Assembly (NCBI GenBank): GCA_943846755.1
Contig: OX044365.1
Span: forward strand, 1,612,001-1,676,000
Direction: 5' to 3'
Length of the DNA: 64,000 nucleotides
Source: UBA8752 sp002336475
Lineage (GTDB): Bacteria; Bacteroidota; Bacteroidia; Flavobacteriales_D; Sanyastnellaceae
Below the pieces are notes generated by a model, which made no database searches, had not been told where the DNA came from, and worked only from the letters and a program-made list of their open reading frames with translations. Of the stretch, positions 9,726 to 18,421 are shown one piece after another (within the stretch, counting starts at the first letter, position 1; each line of letters begins with the position of its first letter). The position numbers were made by a program, and so were the translations under genes.

Positions 9726-9826
9726 GGCAGTCAGAGGTTGAGTTCGAACTGCAACAAAAACGAAAGGCTTGTTTGGACCGCTGACGAGGGTCAACCGGTA
9801 AGATGACATCCGTCATCTGCAGTGAA

Positions 9827-12265
9827 TCAGTCCCTTAGGCCTTCCACCACTTCGAGCTCTGCGAGGTCGACGTCCTCTTCTTCGTCGATGATCTCGAGCA
9901 AAGGCTCTTTGAAGGTTTGAGCCGTGATGTACCGCTCAAAACCGAGCAACATCGAAGGCAGCAGTACGAGGTTGGTCAACATCGCCACCAGCAATGTGGT
10001 GGAGACCAAAACGCCCAATGCACGGGTGCCCTCGAAGTCCGAGGCCGAGAACATCAAGAAGCCAAAGAAGAGCACAATGCTGGTGTACATCATGGATACC
10101 CCCGTTTCCCGGACGGCCAGCAAGACCGCCTCGCGCATGTTCCAGCCGTGAAGATCCAGCTCCTGCCTGTATTTGGCCAAGAGGTGAATCGTATCGTCCA
10201 CCGAAATGCCGAACGCAATGCTGAACACCAATAGGGTGCTGGGCTTCAGCGCAATGCCGAAAAATCCCATCACAGCCGCTGTAAAAATGAGCGGCACCAA
10301 ATTGGGCAACAAGCTGATGGCCACCATCCGCGCACTGCGAAACAGGATGGACATCACGGTGGCAATCACCAGCACCGCCAGCATCAACGAGACCAGCAGG
10401 TTCTTGACCAGGTAAGTGGTCCCCTCCACAAAAACAACGCTCGTTCCCGTCATGAACACGCGGTACTCCTCAGGAGGGAAAATGCTGTCGAGGCGCGGCT
10501 GCAGGCGGTCCGTGAGGGCGTTCATCTCCTGCGTGCCAATGTCAGCCACCTGTGCGGATACTCTGATGGTCGAACGCGCACTGTCTACAAACTTCCCGTC
10601 CCCTCCGATTCCTCCGCCTGCGGTGCCAGAGAGGTAAGGGCCCATGAAACTTTGCTCCCTGCGTGAAGGCAAGCTGTAGCGGGAAGGGTTGCCCTGGAAG
10701 AAACCTTGTTTGGCCAACTTCAGTCCATCCACGAGCGATACAGATCGGGAAATTTGGGGCTCTTCGGCCAACACCTTTTGGAGCCGCTCCACCTTTTTGA
10801 GAAACGACAGCTGCGTCACCCTTCCAGGCTTGTTTGTTTGGACCACCACTTCGAACGGCATCACCCCTCCAAACCGGTCCTCGAACCAATGCAAATCCGC
10901 CAAAATCACGTCCTCTTGTGGCAAGTCTCCCGCGATGTTGCCGGTCACCTTCATCATGGAGATGCCCAATCCGCCCAGCGCCAAAACACAGAGGGTGACA
11001 ACATATACCCACTTGCGGTGGTGGCTGACAGCACGCTCGAGCCGCTGCACCACAAAGAACACCCACCGCCGGTCCAGGTGCCGCACATGGCGGCGGCGCG
11101 GAGGCGGCAGCCAACTGAAAACCGCAGGAATGACGAGCAGCGAAATGCAAAACATCGCGAGGATGTTGAGCGAGGCAATCACACCGAACTGCTGCAGGAT
11201 ATCGCTCGAGGTGAACATGAATGCCGCAAAGCCCAAAGCTGTTGTGGCATTGGTCATGAATGTCGCGTTGCCGACTTTTTTGACCATTCGGGTCAGGGCG
11301 AGCCCTTTGTTGCCGTGCCGCTTGAACTCCGCGTGGTATTTGTTCAAGAGGTAGATGCAATTCGGCACCCCAATCACAATCATGAGCGGGGGAATCAACC
11401 CCATCAATGCGGTCAGTTTATAATCAAACAGGACAATGCTGCCCAAGGACCACACTACGCCGGTTCCCACCACCATCATGCAGACCATCATCACCACGAT
11501 GTTGCGGAAAAACAGCAAGAGCAACAGGGCGGTCACGGCGGCAGCCAAGCCGATGAAAAGACCCAGCTCGCGTTTGATCTTTGTGGTGACTTCGGTACGG
11601 ATGTAGGGGAGTCCAGAAACGTGTACGTCCACCCCTGACGCCTTCTCGAACCGCTCCACTTCTTCGACCAGGAGCTCTACGGACCGGCCTCGGTTTTCGG
11701 AATTAAACAGGGGCGCATTGACATACACCATTTGAATGGTCGCCCCCAATTCAGTGTGCAGGAACCCCTCGTAAAATGGCATGCTGCGCAACACCCCCAT
11801 CACGCTGTCTAGTTCGGCTTGGGTTTCGGGGCGGCGGCTGATGACGGGCTCCATGACAAAGGACTTTGGGTCGTCCTTTCTCACCAGCGCGACAGCGGTC
11901 CGGAATCCGAAAACACTGTCGACCACATGGACCTTCCAAGGGGTGCCATCATCTTGCACACTGTCCACCGGAACCTGCACTTGACGCAATGCCTCGTCGA
12001 GGTCCCACCATTGCTGGAACACCTCTAAAGAATCCAGTCGGGCATCTTGAATGCCCAAGGCGACCACATTGCCCTCCTCACCAAATTCATCCAAGAAAGA
12101 AGCGTAGTCCACAAGGATGGGGTCATCCTCTGGCAGGAGACCGCCGAATTTGTAGCGTATGCCCAACTCGTCGATTCGCGACGCCATGCCTACTGTGACT
12201 GCAAGGAGTGCAAGTAGAATGGGAAGGCGCCCCCTCAGGATGAACGTTGCGAGTCGCGACCACAT
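9827..12265 (-). CDS. RND/MMPL-family transporter
   Basis: An inner-membrane exporter of 812 residues with the duplicated MMPL/SSD arrangement: one N-terminal helix, a large periplasmic loop, a five-helix bundle, then a repeat of the same. The first bundle includes GLIPPLMIVIGVPN and the second AFGISVDDTIHLLAKY, the latter carrying the paired acidic residues typical of proton-coupled RND proteins. Family members move lipids, hopanoids or other hydrophobic molecules; the cargo here is unknown. ATG 12265 was chosen because it directly precedes a basic segment and the first hydrophobic helix; the upstream in-frame extension runs into the lpd promoter region. The C-terminal tail is acidic. It is upstream of, and possibly co-transcribed with, the HDO cassette. 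Confidence 0.88.
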   Translation of the reverse strand: MWSRLATFILRGRLPILLALLAVTVGMASRIDELGIRYKFGGLLPEDDPILVDYASFLDEFGEEGNVVALGIQDARLDSLEVFQQWWDLDEALRQVQVPVDSVQDDGTPWKVHVVDSVFGFRTAVALVRKDDPKSFVMEPVISRRPETQAELDSVMGVLRSMPFYEGFLHTELGATIQMVYVNAPLFNSENRGRSVELLVEEVERFEKASGVDVHVSGLPYIRTEVTTKIKRELGLFIGLAAAVTALLLLLFFRNIVVMMVCMMVVGTGVVWSLGSIVLFDYKLTALMGLIPPLMIVIGVPNCIYLLNKYHAEFKRHGNKGLALTRMVKKVGNATFMTNATTALGFAAFMFTSSDILQQFGVIASLNILAMFCISLLVIPAVFSWLPPPRRRHVRHLDRRWVFFVVQRLERAVSHHRKWVYVVTLCVLALGGLGISMMKVTGNIAGDLPQEDVILADLHWFEDRFGGVMPFEVVVQTNKPGRVTQLSFLKKVERLQKVLAEEPQISRSVSLVDGLKLAKQGFFQGNPSRYSLPSRREQSFMGPYLSGTAGGGIGGDGKFVDSARSTIRVSAQVADIGTQEMNALTDRLQPRLDSIFPPEEYRVFMTGTSVVFVEGTTYLVKNLLVSLMLAVLVIATVMSILFRSARMVAISLLPNLVPLIFTAAVMGFFGIALKPSTLLVFSIAFGISVDDTIHLLAKYRQELDLHGWNMREAVLLAVRETGVSMMYTSIVLFFGFLMFSASDFEGTRALGVLVSTTLLVAMLTNLVLLPSMLLGFERYITAQTFKEPLLEIIDEEEDVDLAELEVVEGLRD

Positions 12266-12327
12266 AGCAGGTGGCAAAGGAAAGACAAGAGAGGCAAACT
12301 CGAGTAGTTCTCGTGCAAGTGCGGGAT

Positions 12328-12335
12328 TACCTTCG
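12328..12335 (+). promoter_or_regulatory. Putative -7 element for lpd
   Basis: Reads TACCTTCG, ending 21 bases before the lpd ATG at 12357. The same octamer occurs just before metG and before the GT2-GT9 gene. Confidence 0.45.
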
Positions 12336-12356
12336 CACCCACAATCGTTCGCAACC

Positions 12357-13760
12357 ATGGACAAGTACGACCTCGTGGTCATCGGCGCCGGACCCGGCGG
12401 GTATGTGGCCGCCATCCGCGCCGCACAGCTCGGTTTTAAGACCGCCCTCATCGAAAAGCGCGGGACCCTCGGCGGAACCTGCCTGAATGTGGGGTGCATT
12501 CCCTCGAAAGCATTGCTCGACAGTTCTGAGCATTATCTCAAAGCCAACAAGGAGTTTGAGACCCACGGCATCAAAGTCGGTGGCTTGGAAATAGACTTTC
12601 CACGCATGATCGCCCGAAAGCAGGAGGTCGTGGACCAGACCGTCGCCGGGGTAGACTACCTCATGGACAAAAACGGCATTACTGTGCTGCAAGGCATGGG
12701 TGCCATGGTCGATGCCCACACGGTCGAAGTGACCCCACGGGAGGGAGAACCGAGCCGCATTTCCGCAGACCGCATCTTGATTGCGACAGGATCGGAGCCC
12801 GCCAGCCTGCCCTTTATCACGTTGGACGGTGAACGCATCATCACTTCCACCGAAGCCCTCGAGCTTCCTGCGCTGCCCAAATCGCTTGCCATCATTGGCG
12901 GCGGTGTGATCGGTCTGGAGTTGGGCTCGGTCTACGCCCGGCTTGGAACTGAAGTGCACGTCATCGAATACCAAGACGCCATTATCCCCACCATGGACCG
13001 TACCATGGGCAAGGAACTGCAGCGCTCTATGAAAAAAATCGGGGTGAAGTTTCACCTTTCACACGGCGTCAAAGAAGCCGTGAATGCCGGTGACAAAGCC
13101 ATCGTCAAAGCCGACGACAAAAAGGGCAAGGAAGTCACTTGGGAAGTGGACTATTGCCTGGTGGCTGTTGGACGAAAGCCCTACACAAGCGGGCTTGGAT
13201 TGGACAAGGTGGGCCTCCCAGTGGACAGCCGCGGCCGCGTCGAAGTCGACGGCAACCTCAGGACGGCACAACCCCACATCTACGCCATTGGCGACGTCGT
13301 CAAGGGGGCCATGCTTGCCCACAAAGCGGAGGAAGAGGGCATTTACGCCGTGGAACATATGGCCGGACAAAAGCCGCACATCGACCACAACCTTATTCCA
13401 GGAGTGGTGTACACCTGGCCCGAAGTGGCTGCTGTAGGCCGCACAGAAGAGCAGCTCAAAGCCGAGGGGGTGGCCTACAAATCAGGCAGCTTTCCGTTCA
13501 AGGCGTCGGGCCGTGCCCGAGCCTCCATGGACACAGACGGTGTTGTCAAGGTGCTTGCCGATCAGGAAACAGACGAAATCTTGGGGGTTCACATTTGCGG
13601 TCCTCGGGCGGCAGACATGATCGCAGAAGCCGTGGTGGCCATGGAGTACAGGGCTTCCGCAGAAGACATTGCACGCATGAGCCACGCCCACCCCACATTT
13701 ACCGAAGCCATCAAGGAAGCCGCTCTGGCCGCCACCGGGGACCGCGCCCTGCACATCTGA
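12357..13760 (+). CDS. lpdA: Dihydrolipoyl dehydrogenase (E3)
   Basis: A flavoprotein of 467 residues that reoxidises the dihydrolipoyl groups of 2-oxo acid dehydrogenase complexes with NAD+. The FAD dinucleotide motif GAGPGG is at residues 10-15, the redox-active disulfide is Cys42/Cys47 in GGTCLNVGCIPSK, the NAD-binding GGGVIGLELG is near the middle, and the C-terminal His445-Glu450 pair is in HPTFTE. The start at 12357 follows family alignment; longer in-frame starts extend into the divergent exporter gene. It is the only E3 seen in the window and presumably serves SucA/SucB. hemH follows on the same strand. Confidence 0.96.
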   Translation: MDKYDLVVIGAGPGGYVAAIRAAQLGFKTALIEKRGTLGGTCLNVGCIPSKALLDSSEHYLKANKEFETHGIKVGGLEIDFPRMIARKQEVVDQTVAGVDYLMDKNGITVLQGMGAMVDAHTVEVTPREGEPSRISADRILIATGSEPASLPFITLDGERIITSTEALELPALPKSLAIIGGGVIGLELGSVYARLGTEVHVIEYQDAIIPTMDRTMGKELQRSMKKIGVKFHLSHGVKEAVNAGDKAIVKADDKKGKEVTWEVDYCLVAVGRKPYTSGLGLDKVGLPVDSRGRVEVDGNLRTAQPHIYAIGDVVKGAMLAHKAEEEGIYAVEHMAGQKPHIDHNLIPGVVYTWPEVAAVGRTEEQLKAEGVAYKSGSFPFKASGRARASMDTDGVVKVLADQETDEILGVHICGPRAADMIAEAVVAMEYRASAEDIARMSHAHPTFTEAIKEAALAATGDRALHI

Positions 13761-13818
13761 GACCCCGAAGCGAACCATGCAGGCGTGGGATTGTAACCAC
13801 ACTGTTGCGCATCACCCC

Positions 13819-14853
13819 ATGAAAACCGGCATCCTCCTCATCAACCTCGGCACACCAGACAATCCACGTCCGGCAGCCGTAGGCCGTTACCTCACCGAAT
13901 TTCTTTCGGACGGTCGCGTCATCGACATTCCCTGGCTTCCGCGTCAGATCCTCGTTCGGGGCATCATTTCGCCGCTGCGTAGGTTTAGCAGCTCCAAGGA
14001 GTACAAAAAAGTGTGGACCGAAGACGGTTCGCCCTTGCTCTTGCATGGACAAGAGCTCACACGCAAGGTGGCTGAGCGCTGCACGGCGCTGTCCAATTCG
14101 CACCCAGAGCTCGGGGAGATCCATGTGCATTTCGCCATGCGCTACCAGCAGCCCAGCATGCCCATGGTCTTGGAAGAAATGCGGCAAAAAGGCTACGACC
14201 GCATTGTCGTTTTGCCCCTTTATGCCCAGTATGCGTCTGCCACAACGGGCAGCACACACCAAGAGGCCATGCGCCTGATTTCCAAATGGTACGTTATCCC
14301 TGAAATCCGTCTCATTAGCCAATACTGGGACGACGAAGGCTACCTCTCCTGCTTTGCCCAGCGCGGCAGCCAGTTCGACCTGGAAGCCTACGACCACATT
14401 TTGTTTAGCTACCACGGCGTGCCCACACGTCAGGTCGACAAAGTGTACGAGGACCGACGCTGTGCCAACCACAGTTGCGAGTCAGAGATCAACGAGGAAA
14501 ACAAGTTCTGCTACAAAGCCACGTGCTATGCCACGACGCGCGCACTGGCCGAGCGCTTGGGCATCCCTGAAGACCAATACAGTGTGGCCTTCCAAAGCCG
14601 GTTGGACAAAAAATGGCTCACGCCATTTAGCGACAAGGTCATCGAAGAGCGCGCCAAAGCGGGCGTCAAGAAAATGTTGGTCTTTTCGCCTGCATTTGTT
14701 GCAGATTGCTTGGAGACCACCGTGGAAATTGGTGAGGAATACGTGGAGATTTTTGAGGAGCATGGTGGAGAGCACCTCGACCTCGTGCCCAGCTTGAACT
14801 CGGGTGACGATTGGGCCGATGCCGTGACCCATCTGATCCAGCGCCATCTTTGA
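13819..14853 (+). CDS. hemH: Ferrochelatase
   Basis: Inserts Fe2+ into protoporphyrin IX, the last step of heme b synthesis. It has 344 residues, the normal bacterial length, and starts MKTGILLINLGTPD. Family features include the FLSDGRVIDIP segment, the active-site histidine in FSYHGVP, and a C-terminal FSPAFVADCLETTVEIG stretch containing the conserved glutamate. Cysteines in NHSCESE and KATCYATT recall those seen in some ferrochelatases, but a cluster cannot be asserted. ATG 13819 is chosen over the in-frame start at 13777. It is followed after three bases by pabB. Confidence 0.95.
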   Translation: MKTGILLINLGTPDNPRPAAVGRYLTEFLSDGRVIDIPWLPRQILVRGIISPLRRFSSSKEYKKVWTEDGSPLLLHGQELTRKVAERCTALSNSHPELGEIHVHFAMRYQQPSMPMVLEEMRQKGYDRIVVLPLYAQYASATTGSTHQEAMRLISKWYVIPEIRLISQYWDDEGYLSCFAQRGSQFDLEAYDHILFSYHGVPTRQVDKVYEDRRCANHSCESEINEENKFCYKATCYATTRALAERLGIPEDQYSVAFQSRLDKKWLTPFSDKVIEERAKAGVKKMLVFSPAFVADCLETTVEIGEEYVEIFEEHGGEHLDLVPSLNSGDDWADAVTHLIQRHL

Positions 14854-14856
14854 GGG

Positions 14857-16221
14857 GTGAACCCCGCTGCGCAGCATTCTCATTGGGCCCTGCCTGACCT
14901 TTCTGGGCTAAAGGCCCATGCCCCGTGGTTGCTTGTCGATGCCTCGAAGGCCCCGGGAGACGTCAGCGGATATTTGGCTGCCGGTGTAAAACGCAGCCTC
15001 ACATTGGACCGGCCTGAACCCGATGCCTTTGGGCAAGTCGAGGCTTTCGTCGGTGCTGGCAAAGGGCGCTGCTTCGGATGGCTGGGCTATGACCAATTGC
15101 GGGCGGATACGATGCTGGATTTGCCGCCCCAAGCGCCCGTCCATGTGGAACTTCCCGTGGTCCATTGGATTGAAGCGGAAGGGGTGTTGGCTTTTTCGGG
15201 CAGCGGGCCCTCCGCGAAACTTCAATGGCTCACCCGGCCTTCGGACACTGGCCTCGTGGCGTTGATGGAATCTGCCGTCCACCAGCCTGTCGCTCCTTCT
15301 GGGCAACCCCAAGGCGAAGGGTCCGCCGTGGAAAGCAGCCTTTGCGCGGATGCCTATCGGACAGCCTTTGACAAGGTCCATGCCCACATCCTGCGGGGTG
15401 ACGTCTATGAGATGAACCTGTGCCGTGAACTGCGTGGGTCCCTGCCCCAGGGGTTTTCGGGGGATGCCGCATTTGGAGCATTGGTTGGGCGAACGCTCGC
15501 CCCTTATTCGGCCCACATTTCGTTTGGTTCGGTGGACATCCTGAGCGCGAGCCCAGAGTGCTTCCTTGAACGTCAAGGCGACCGCCTGGTTTCTAGACCC
15601 ATCAAAGGAACTGCCCCACGCCATCAAGATCCTGCAGCCGATGCTGCAGCCGCGGAGCGGTTGCGCACTGACATCAAAGAGCGGGCTGAGAATGTCATGA
15701 TCACCGACCTCGTTCGCAATGACTTGAGCCGAGTGGCCGCGCCGGCATCGGTTGAGGTGGATGAATTGTGCGGCATACACAGCTTTAGAAACGTTCACCA
15801 AATGGTGTCGACGGTGTCTTGTGTGGTGCGGCCAGGTGCCCGCTTTTCCGATATTCTTCACGCCACTTTCCCCATGGGCAGCATGACCGGCGCTCCCAAA
15901 TTGCGGGCAATGGAAATCACCGCCGATACTGAGCCTGTGATGCGGGGCCTCTACTCCGGAACACTGGGCTGGGCCGATCCCGACGGAAACGGCGATGTGG
16001 GAGATTTCCACCTCAACGTGGTCATTCGCACTGCCGTGGCTGATACCCGAGCCGGCCGCTGGAGCGCCCATGTGGGGGGAGCCATCACAGCATTGGCAAA
16101 GCCTGCGGCCGAATGGGAGGAGACCCGCTTAAAGGCCCAAGCCATTTTGGACGTACTTGGTGGAACCGAGGCATTGGCCCGGCAGAAAACCCCAAATCCC
16201 CAACGTGGTGGATCCCTTTGA
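14857..16221 (+). CDS. pabB: Aminodeoxychorismate synthase component I
   Basis: Converts chorismate plus ammonia to 4-amino-4-deoxychorismate for folate synthesis. It has 454 residues with a GTG start three bases after the hemH stop. The chorismate-binding domain occupies the C-terminal half. The PIKGT motif (SRPIKGTAPRH) has the nucleophilic lysine that marks PabB rather than anthranilate synthase TrpE. Other conserved segments are DLVRNDLSR, HQMVSTV, FPMGSMTGAPK, GLYSGTLGW and the closing HVGGAITA. No glutamine amidotransferase partner or lyase is adjacent. The end overlaps the start of tilS. Confidence 0.9.
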   Translation: MNPAAQHSHWALPDLSGLKAHAPWLLVDASKAPGDVSGYLAAGVKRSLTLDRPEPDAFGQVEAFVGAGKGRCFGWLGYDQLRADTMLDLPPQAPVHVELPVVHWIEAEGVLAFSGSGPSAKLQWLTRPSDTGLVALMESAVHQPVAPSGQPQGEGSAVESSLCADAYRTAFDKVHAHILRGDVYEMNLCRELRGSLPQGFSGDAAFGALVGRTLAPYSAHISFGSVDILSASPECFLERQGDRLVSRPIKGTAPRHQDPAADAAAAERLRTDIKERAENVMITDLVRNDLSRVAAPASVEVDELCGIHSFRNVHQMVSTVSCVVRPGARFSDILHATFPMGSMTGAPKLRAMEITADTEPVMRGLYSGTLGWADPDGNGDVGDFHLNVVIRTAVADTRAGRWSAHVGGAITALAKPAAEWEETRLKAQAILDVLGGTEALARQKTPNPQRGGSL

Positions 16222-17581
16222 ACCCCTTCGCCTGGCGATTCACAGCGCCCTGGCCGTCCGGCGGATTCCGCGTGAGGGGCAGGTGTGGCTGGCCATTTCA
16301 GGGGGAGCAGATTCCATGGCTTTGCTAGAAGCCGTTGGCACGATGCAGGGGCGGTTTGGGGTGCTCCATGTCGACCATGGACTTCACCCGGATTCGGCCG
16401 ACATCAAAGACTTCGTCGAAGCGGCTGCACAGCGGTTGGGTCTGCCGTTCAAACACCACACCCTGAGAGGGCTTCAACACTCTGAGACACGGCGGGAACA
16501 AGGCCTAGAGGCGGCGGCACGGTCAGCACGGTATGCTTGGATGGCACAAGCGGTTGGCAAAGGGGCAGCGGTGCTCACTGCGCACCATGCCGATGATCAG
16601 CGGGAAACTCGGCTGCTTCACCTGTTGCGGGGGAGCAGACCAGAGGCGATGGCGGCGATGCAGCCATGGACAGAGGACTGGGGCTTTGCGCTAGGCCGTC
16701 CTTTTTTGGACCTCCCAAAATCAGCGCTTCATGCCGCCATGCTGGCCTCCGGAAGCGGATGGAAAGAAGACCCCACCAACCTTCAACCGGACTTCTTGCG
16801 CAACCGTTTGCGCCACGAACTGATCCCCCTCCTCGACAGCATTCGCCCGGGATGGGCATCCGGGTTGGAACGCATGGGACACCTCGCTTCGGAGTGGCGC
16901 CACCATACCGAAGGCCTGCACACCAAGCTGGGAACCCACACCAACACCCTTCCGATTTCTTTGCTGGAACAAGCGCCCTCTCCCACTCACTTTCTGGGCA
17001 TTTGGGGGCAAACTTTTGGATTTGGCGTGGCACAAGCCACCGAGCTGGTTGACTTGGCACGGCCCGACACAGAAGTGGGACGCCGGCGCTGTTCAGAATC
17101 ACACTGTGTTGTGCGGGAACGCGATGCGCTGGTTGCCCATCCGGTAGAAGTGGACAAAGAGCGGGGTCCAAGGTCATGGTCTCCCCTAGAAGGAGCTGAA
17201 TCTGGCACCATTTCAACGCCAGAAGGCATGTTGACCTGGAGGATTGAAACGCCAGGTGATGGCTTCTCGCCTGATTCGGGCGACGGCACTGCCGACTTGA
17301 ACTTGGACGCTGCGCATTGGCCTTTGACCCTCCGCCCCTGGGCCGAAGGCGACCGCATTGCCCCCTTGGGAATGAAGGGGAGTCAGAGCGTCTCGGACAT
17401 ATTGACCCAACGCAAAGTCCCCGCAGCGCAACGCCCAGAACATTGGGTGGTCCACAACAATGCGGGCCAGCTCCTTTGGTTGGTAGGGCACCGGATCGAC
17501 CGGCGGGCGGCGCTGTCCCTTCCACTCGAGCGGCCTCAACACCAACGGGTGCTGCGCCTGCGCTGGGACCCTTTGCGGTAA
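16205..17581 (+). CDS. tilS: tRNA(Ile)-lysidine synthase
   Basis: Modifies C34 of the CAU-anticodon isoleucine tRNA to lysidine, making it read AUA; essential in bacteria. It has 458 residues with the PP-loop ATP-binding motif SGGADSMALLE near residue 34, HVDHGLHPDS, the lysidine-site segment TAHHADDQRETRLLHLLRG, and a C-terminal TilS substrate-binding domain ending in GHRIDRRAAL. GTG 16205 (or 16208) is the most likely start, overlapping pabB by about 17 bases. A TTG at 16157 would add unconserved residues. The motif is usually DDQxET, as seen here. Confidence 0.9.
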   Translation: MVDPFEPLRLAIHSALAVRRIPREGQVWLAISGGADSMALLEAVGTMQGRFGVLHVDHGLHPDSADIKDFVEAAAQRLGLPFKHHTLRGLQHSETRREQGLEAAARSARYAWMAQAVGKGAAVLTAHHADDQRETRLLHLLRGSRPEAMAAMQPWTEDWGFALGRPFLDLPKSALHAAMLASGSGWKEDPTNLQPDFLRNRLRHELIPLLDSIRPGWASGLERMGHLASEWRHHTEGLHTKLGTHTNTLPISLLEQAPSPTHFLGIWGQTFGFGVAQATELVDLARPDTEVGRRRCSESHCVVRERDALVAHPVEVDKERGPRSWSPLEGAESGTISTPEGMLTWRIETPGDGFSPDSGDGTADLNLDAAHWPLTLRPWAEGDRIAPLGMKGSQSVSDILTQRKVPAAQRPEHWVVHNNAGQLLWLVGHRIDRRAALSLPLERPQHQRVLRLRWDPLR

Positions 17582-17586
17582 ATTTG
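17579..17586 (+). promoter_or_regulatory. Putative -7 element for the queuosine-precursor transporter gene
   Basis: TAAATTTG, an exact TAnnTTTG match overlapping the tilS stop codon and ending 19 bases before the ATG at 17606. Confidence 0.45.
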
Positions 17587-17605
17587 TAACGCGCCTCAGA
17601 ACCCC

Positions 17606-18328
17606 ATGAAAACAGAACTTGCACCTCCGTTGAGACCCGCTTCCGAAAGGGACCGAGAATGGGCCTTGGGGCTTTATCTGGTGTTGGCTGCTTTGTTTGT
17701 GGCCAGTCTGGTGACGTGCAACCTGATTTTTCGCAAATTTTTCTTCTGGACCATGCCCGGCATGGGGTACACTTTTGAGGCCAGTGTGGGCCTTTTGCCC
17801 TATCCATTGACCTTTCTCGTCACGGACCTCATCTCGGAAATCTTTGGAAAAAAACGCGCCGACGATGTGGTCAAAGGAGGCCTTGTAGCGTCTGTATTTA
17901 CATTGGGCATCATCACTTTAGCGGGGAGTGTGCCCTCGACCGCTTGGTCGCCCGTTAGCAATGGTGAGTTCGACCATGTTTTCGGCCAGACGGTGCTCGC
18001 TGTAGGAGCCTCCATGGCTGCTTACCTCATCGCTCAATTCTTGGATGTGCGCATTTTCCACTTCTGGAAACACCGCACTGGTGGGCGGATGCTGTGGCTG
18101 CGGAACAACTTTTCGACCATTCCCTCTCAGTTTGCGGACACCGTTGTGGTGCTGGTTTTGCTGTGCCTCGTGGGTGAAATCGAGTGGGGGCTTTTCTGGG
18201 CCTTGTTGGTCAACGGATTTGGCTTCAAAGTGCTCGTGGCTGCCCTTGATACCCCGATTGTATACGCTGTCATGGCCTTGATTCGACGGCGCTTTGGGTT
18301 GGCTCCTGGTCAGGAAATTGCCTTGTAG
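17606..18328 (+). CDS. Queuosine precursor transporter (VUT/YhhQ family)
   Basis: A membrane protein of 240 residues with about six hydrophobic segments. It carries the family hallmark PLTFLVTDLISEIFGKKRA after the second segment and the later NNFSTIPSQFADTVV stretch. YhhQ-type carriers import preQ0/preQ1 for the wobble nucleoside queuosine. The upstream neighbour tilS is also a tRNA wobble-base enzyme, which fits in theme but does not prove a shared operon, since a good -7 element lies between them. No queuosine synthesis genes lie in the window. Confidence 0.9.
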   Translation: MKTELAPPLRPASERDREWALGLYLVLAALFVASLVTCNLIFRKFFFWTMPGMGYTFEASVGLLPYPLTFLVTDLISEIFGKKRADDVVKGGLVASVFTLGIITLAGSVPSTAWSPVSNGEFDHVFGQTVLAVGASMAAYLIAQFLDVRIFHFWKHRTGGRMLWLRNNFSTIPSQFADTVVVLVLLCLVGEIEWGLFWALLVNGFGFKVLVAALDTPIVYAVMALIRRRFGLAPGQEIAL

Positions 18329-18397
18329 CCAGACGGTAAACGCGGCGGTTTCGCAACCATTGGCCCCCTGCTTTGGCGCTACAGGGAATGCCGGCAT

Positions 18398-18405
18398 TAT
18401 CTTTC
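18398..18405 (+). promoter_or_regulatory. Putative promoter (-33 TTG, -7 TATCTTTC) for the DsbD-like gene
   Basis: TATCTTTC is one mismatch from TAnnTTTG. A TTTG lies upstream at 18372-18375, a spacing of 22 bases, slightly long for the Bacteroidota sigma factor. The element ends 16 bases before the GTG start at 18422. Confidence 0.45.
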
Positions 18406-18421
18406 ACGCCTGCAAAGCAAC

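Noticed and set aside
16665..17807. Long minus-strand frame within tilS and the transporter gene
   Set aside because: Shadow of tilS; Pro/Arg/Ser-rich with no domain.
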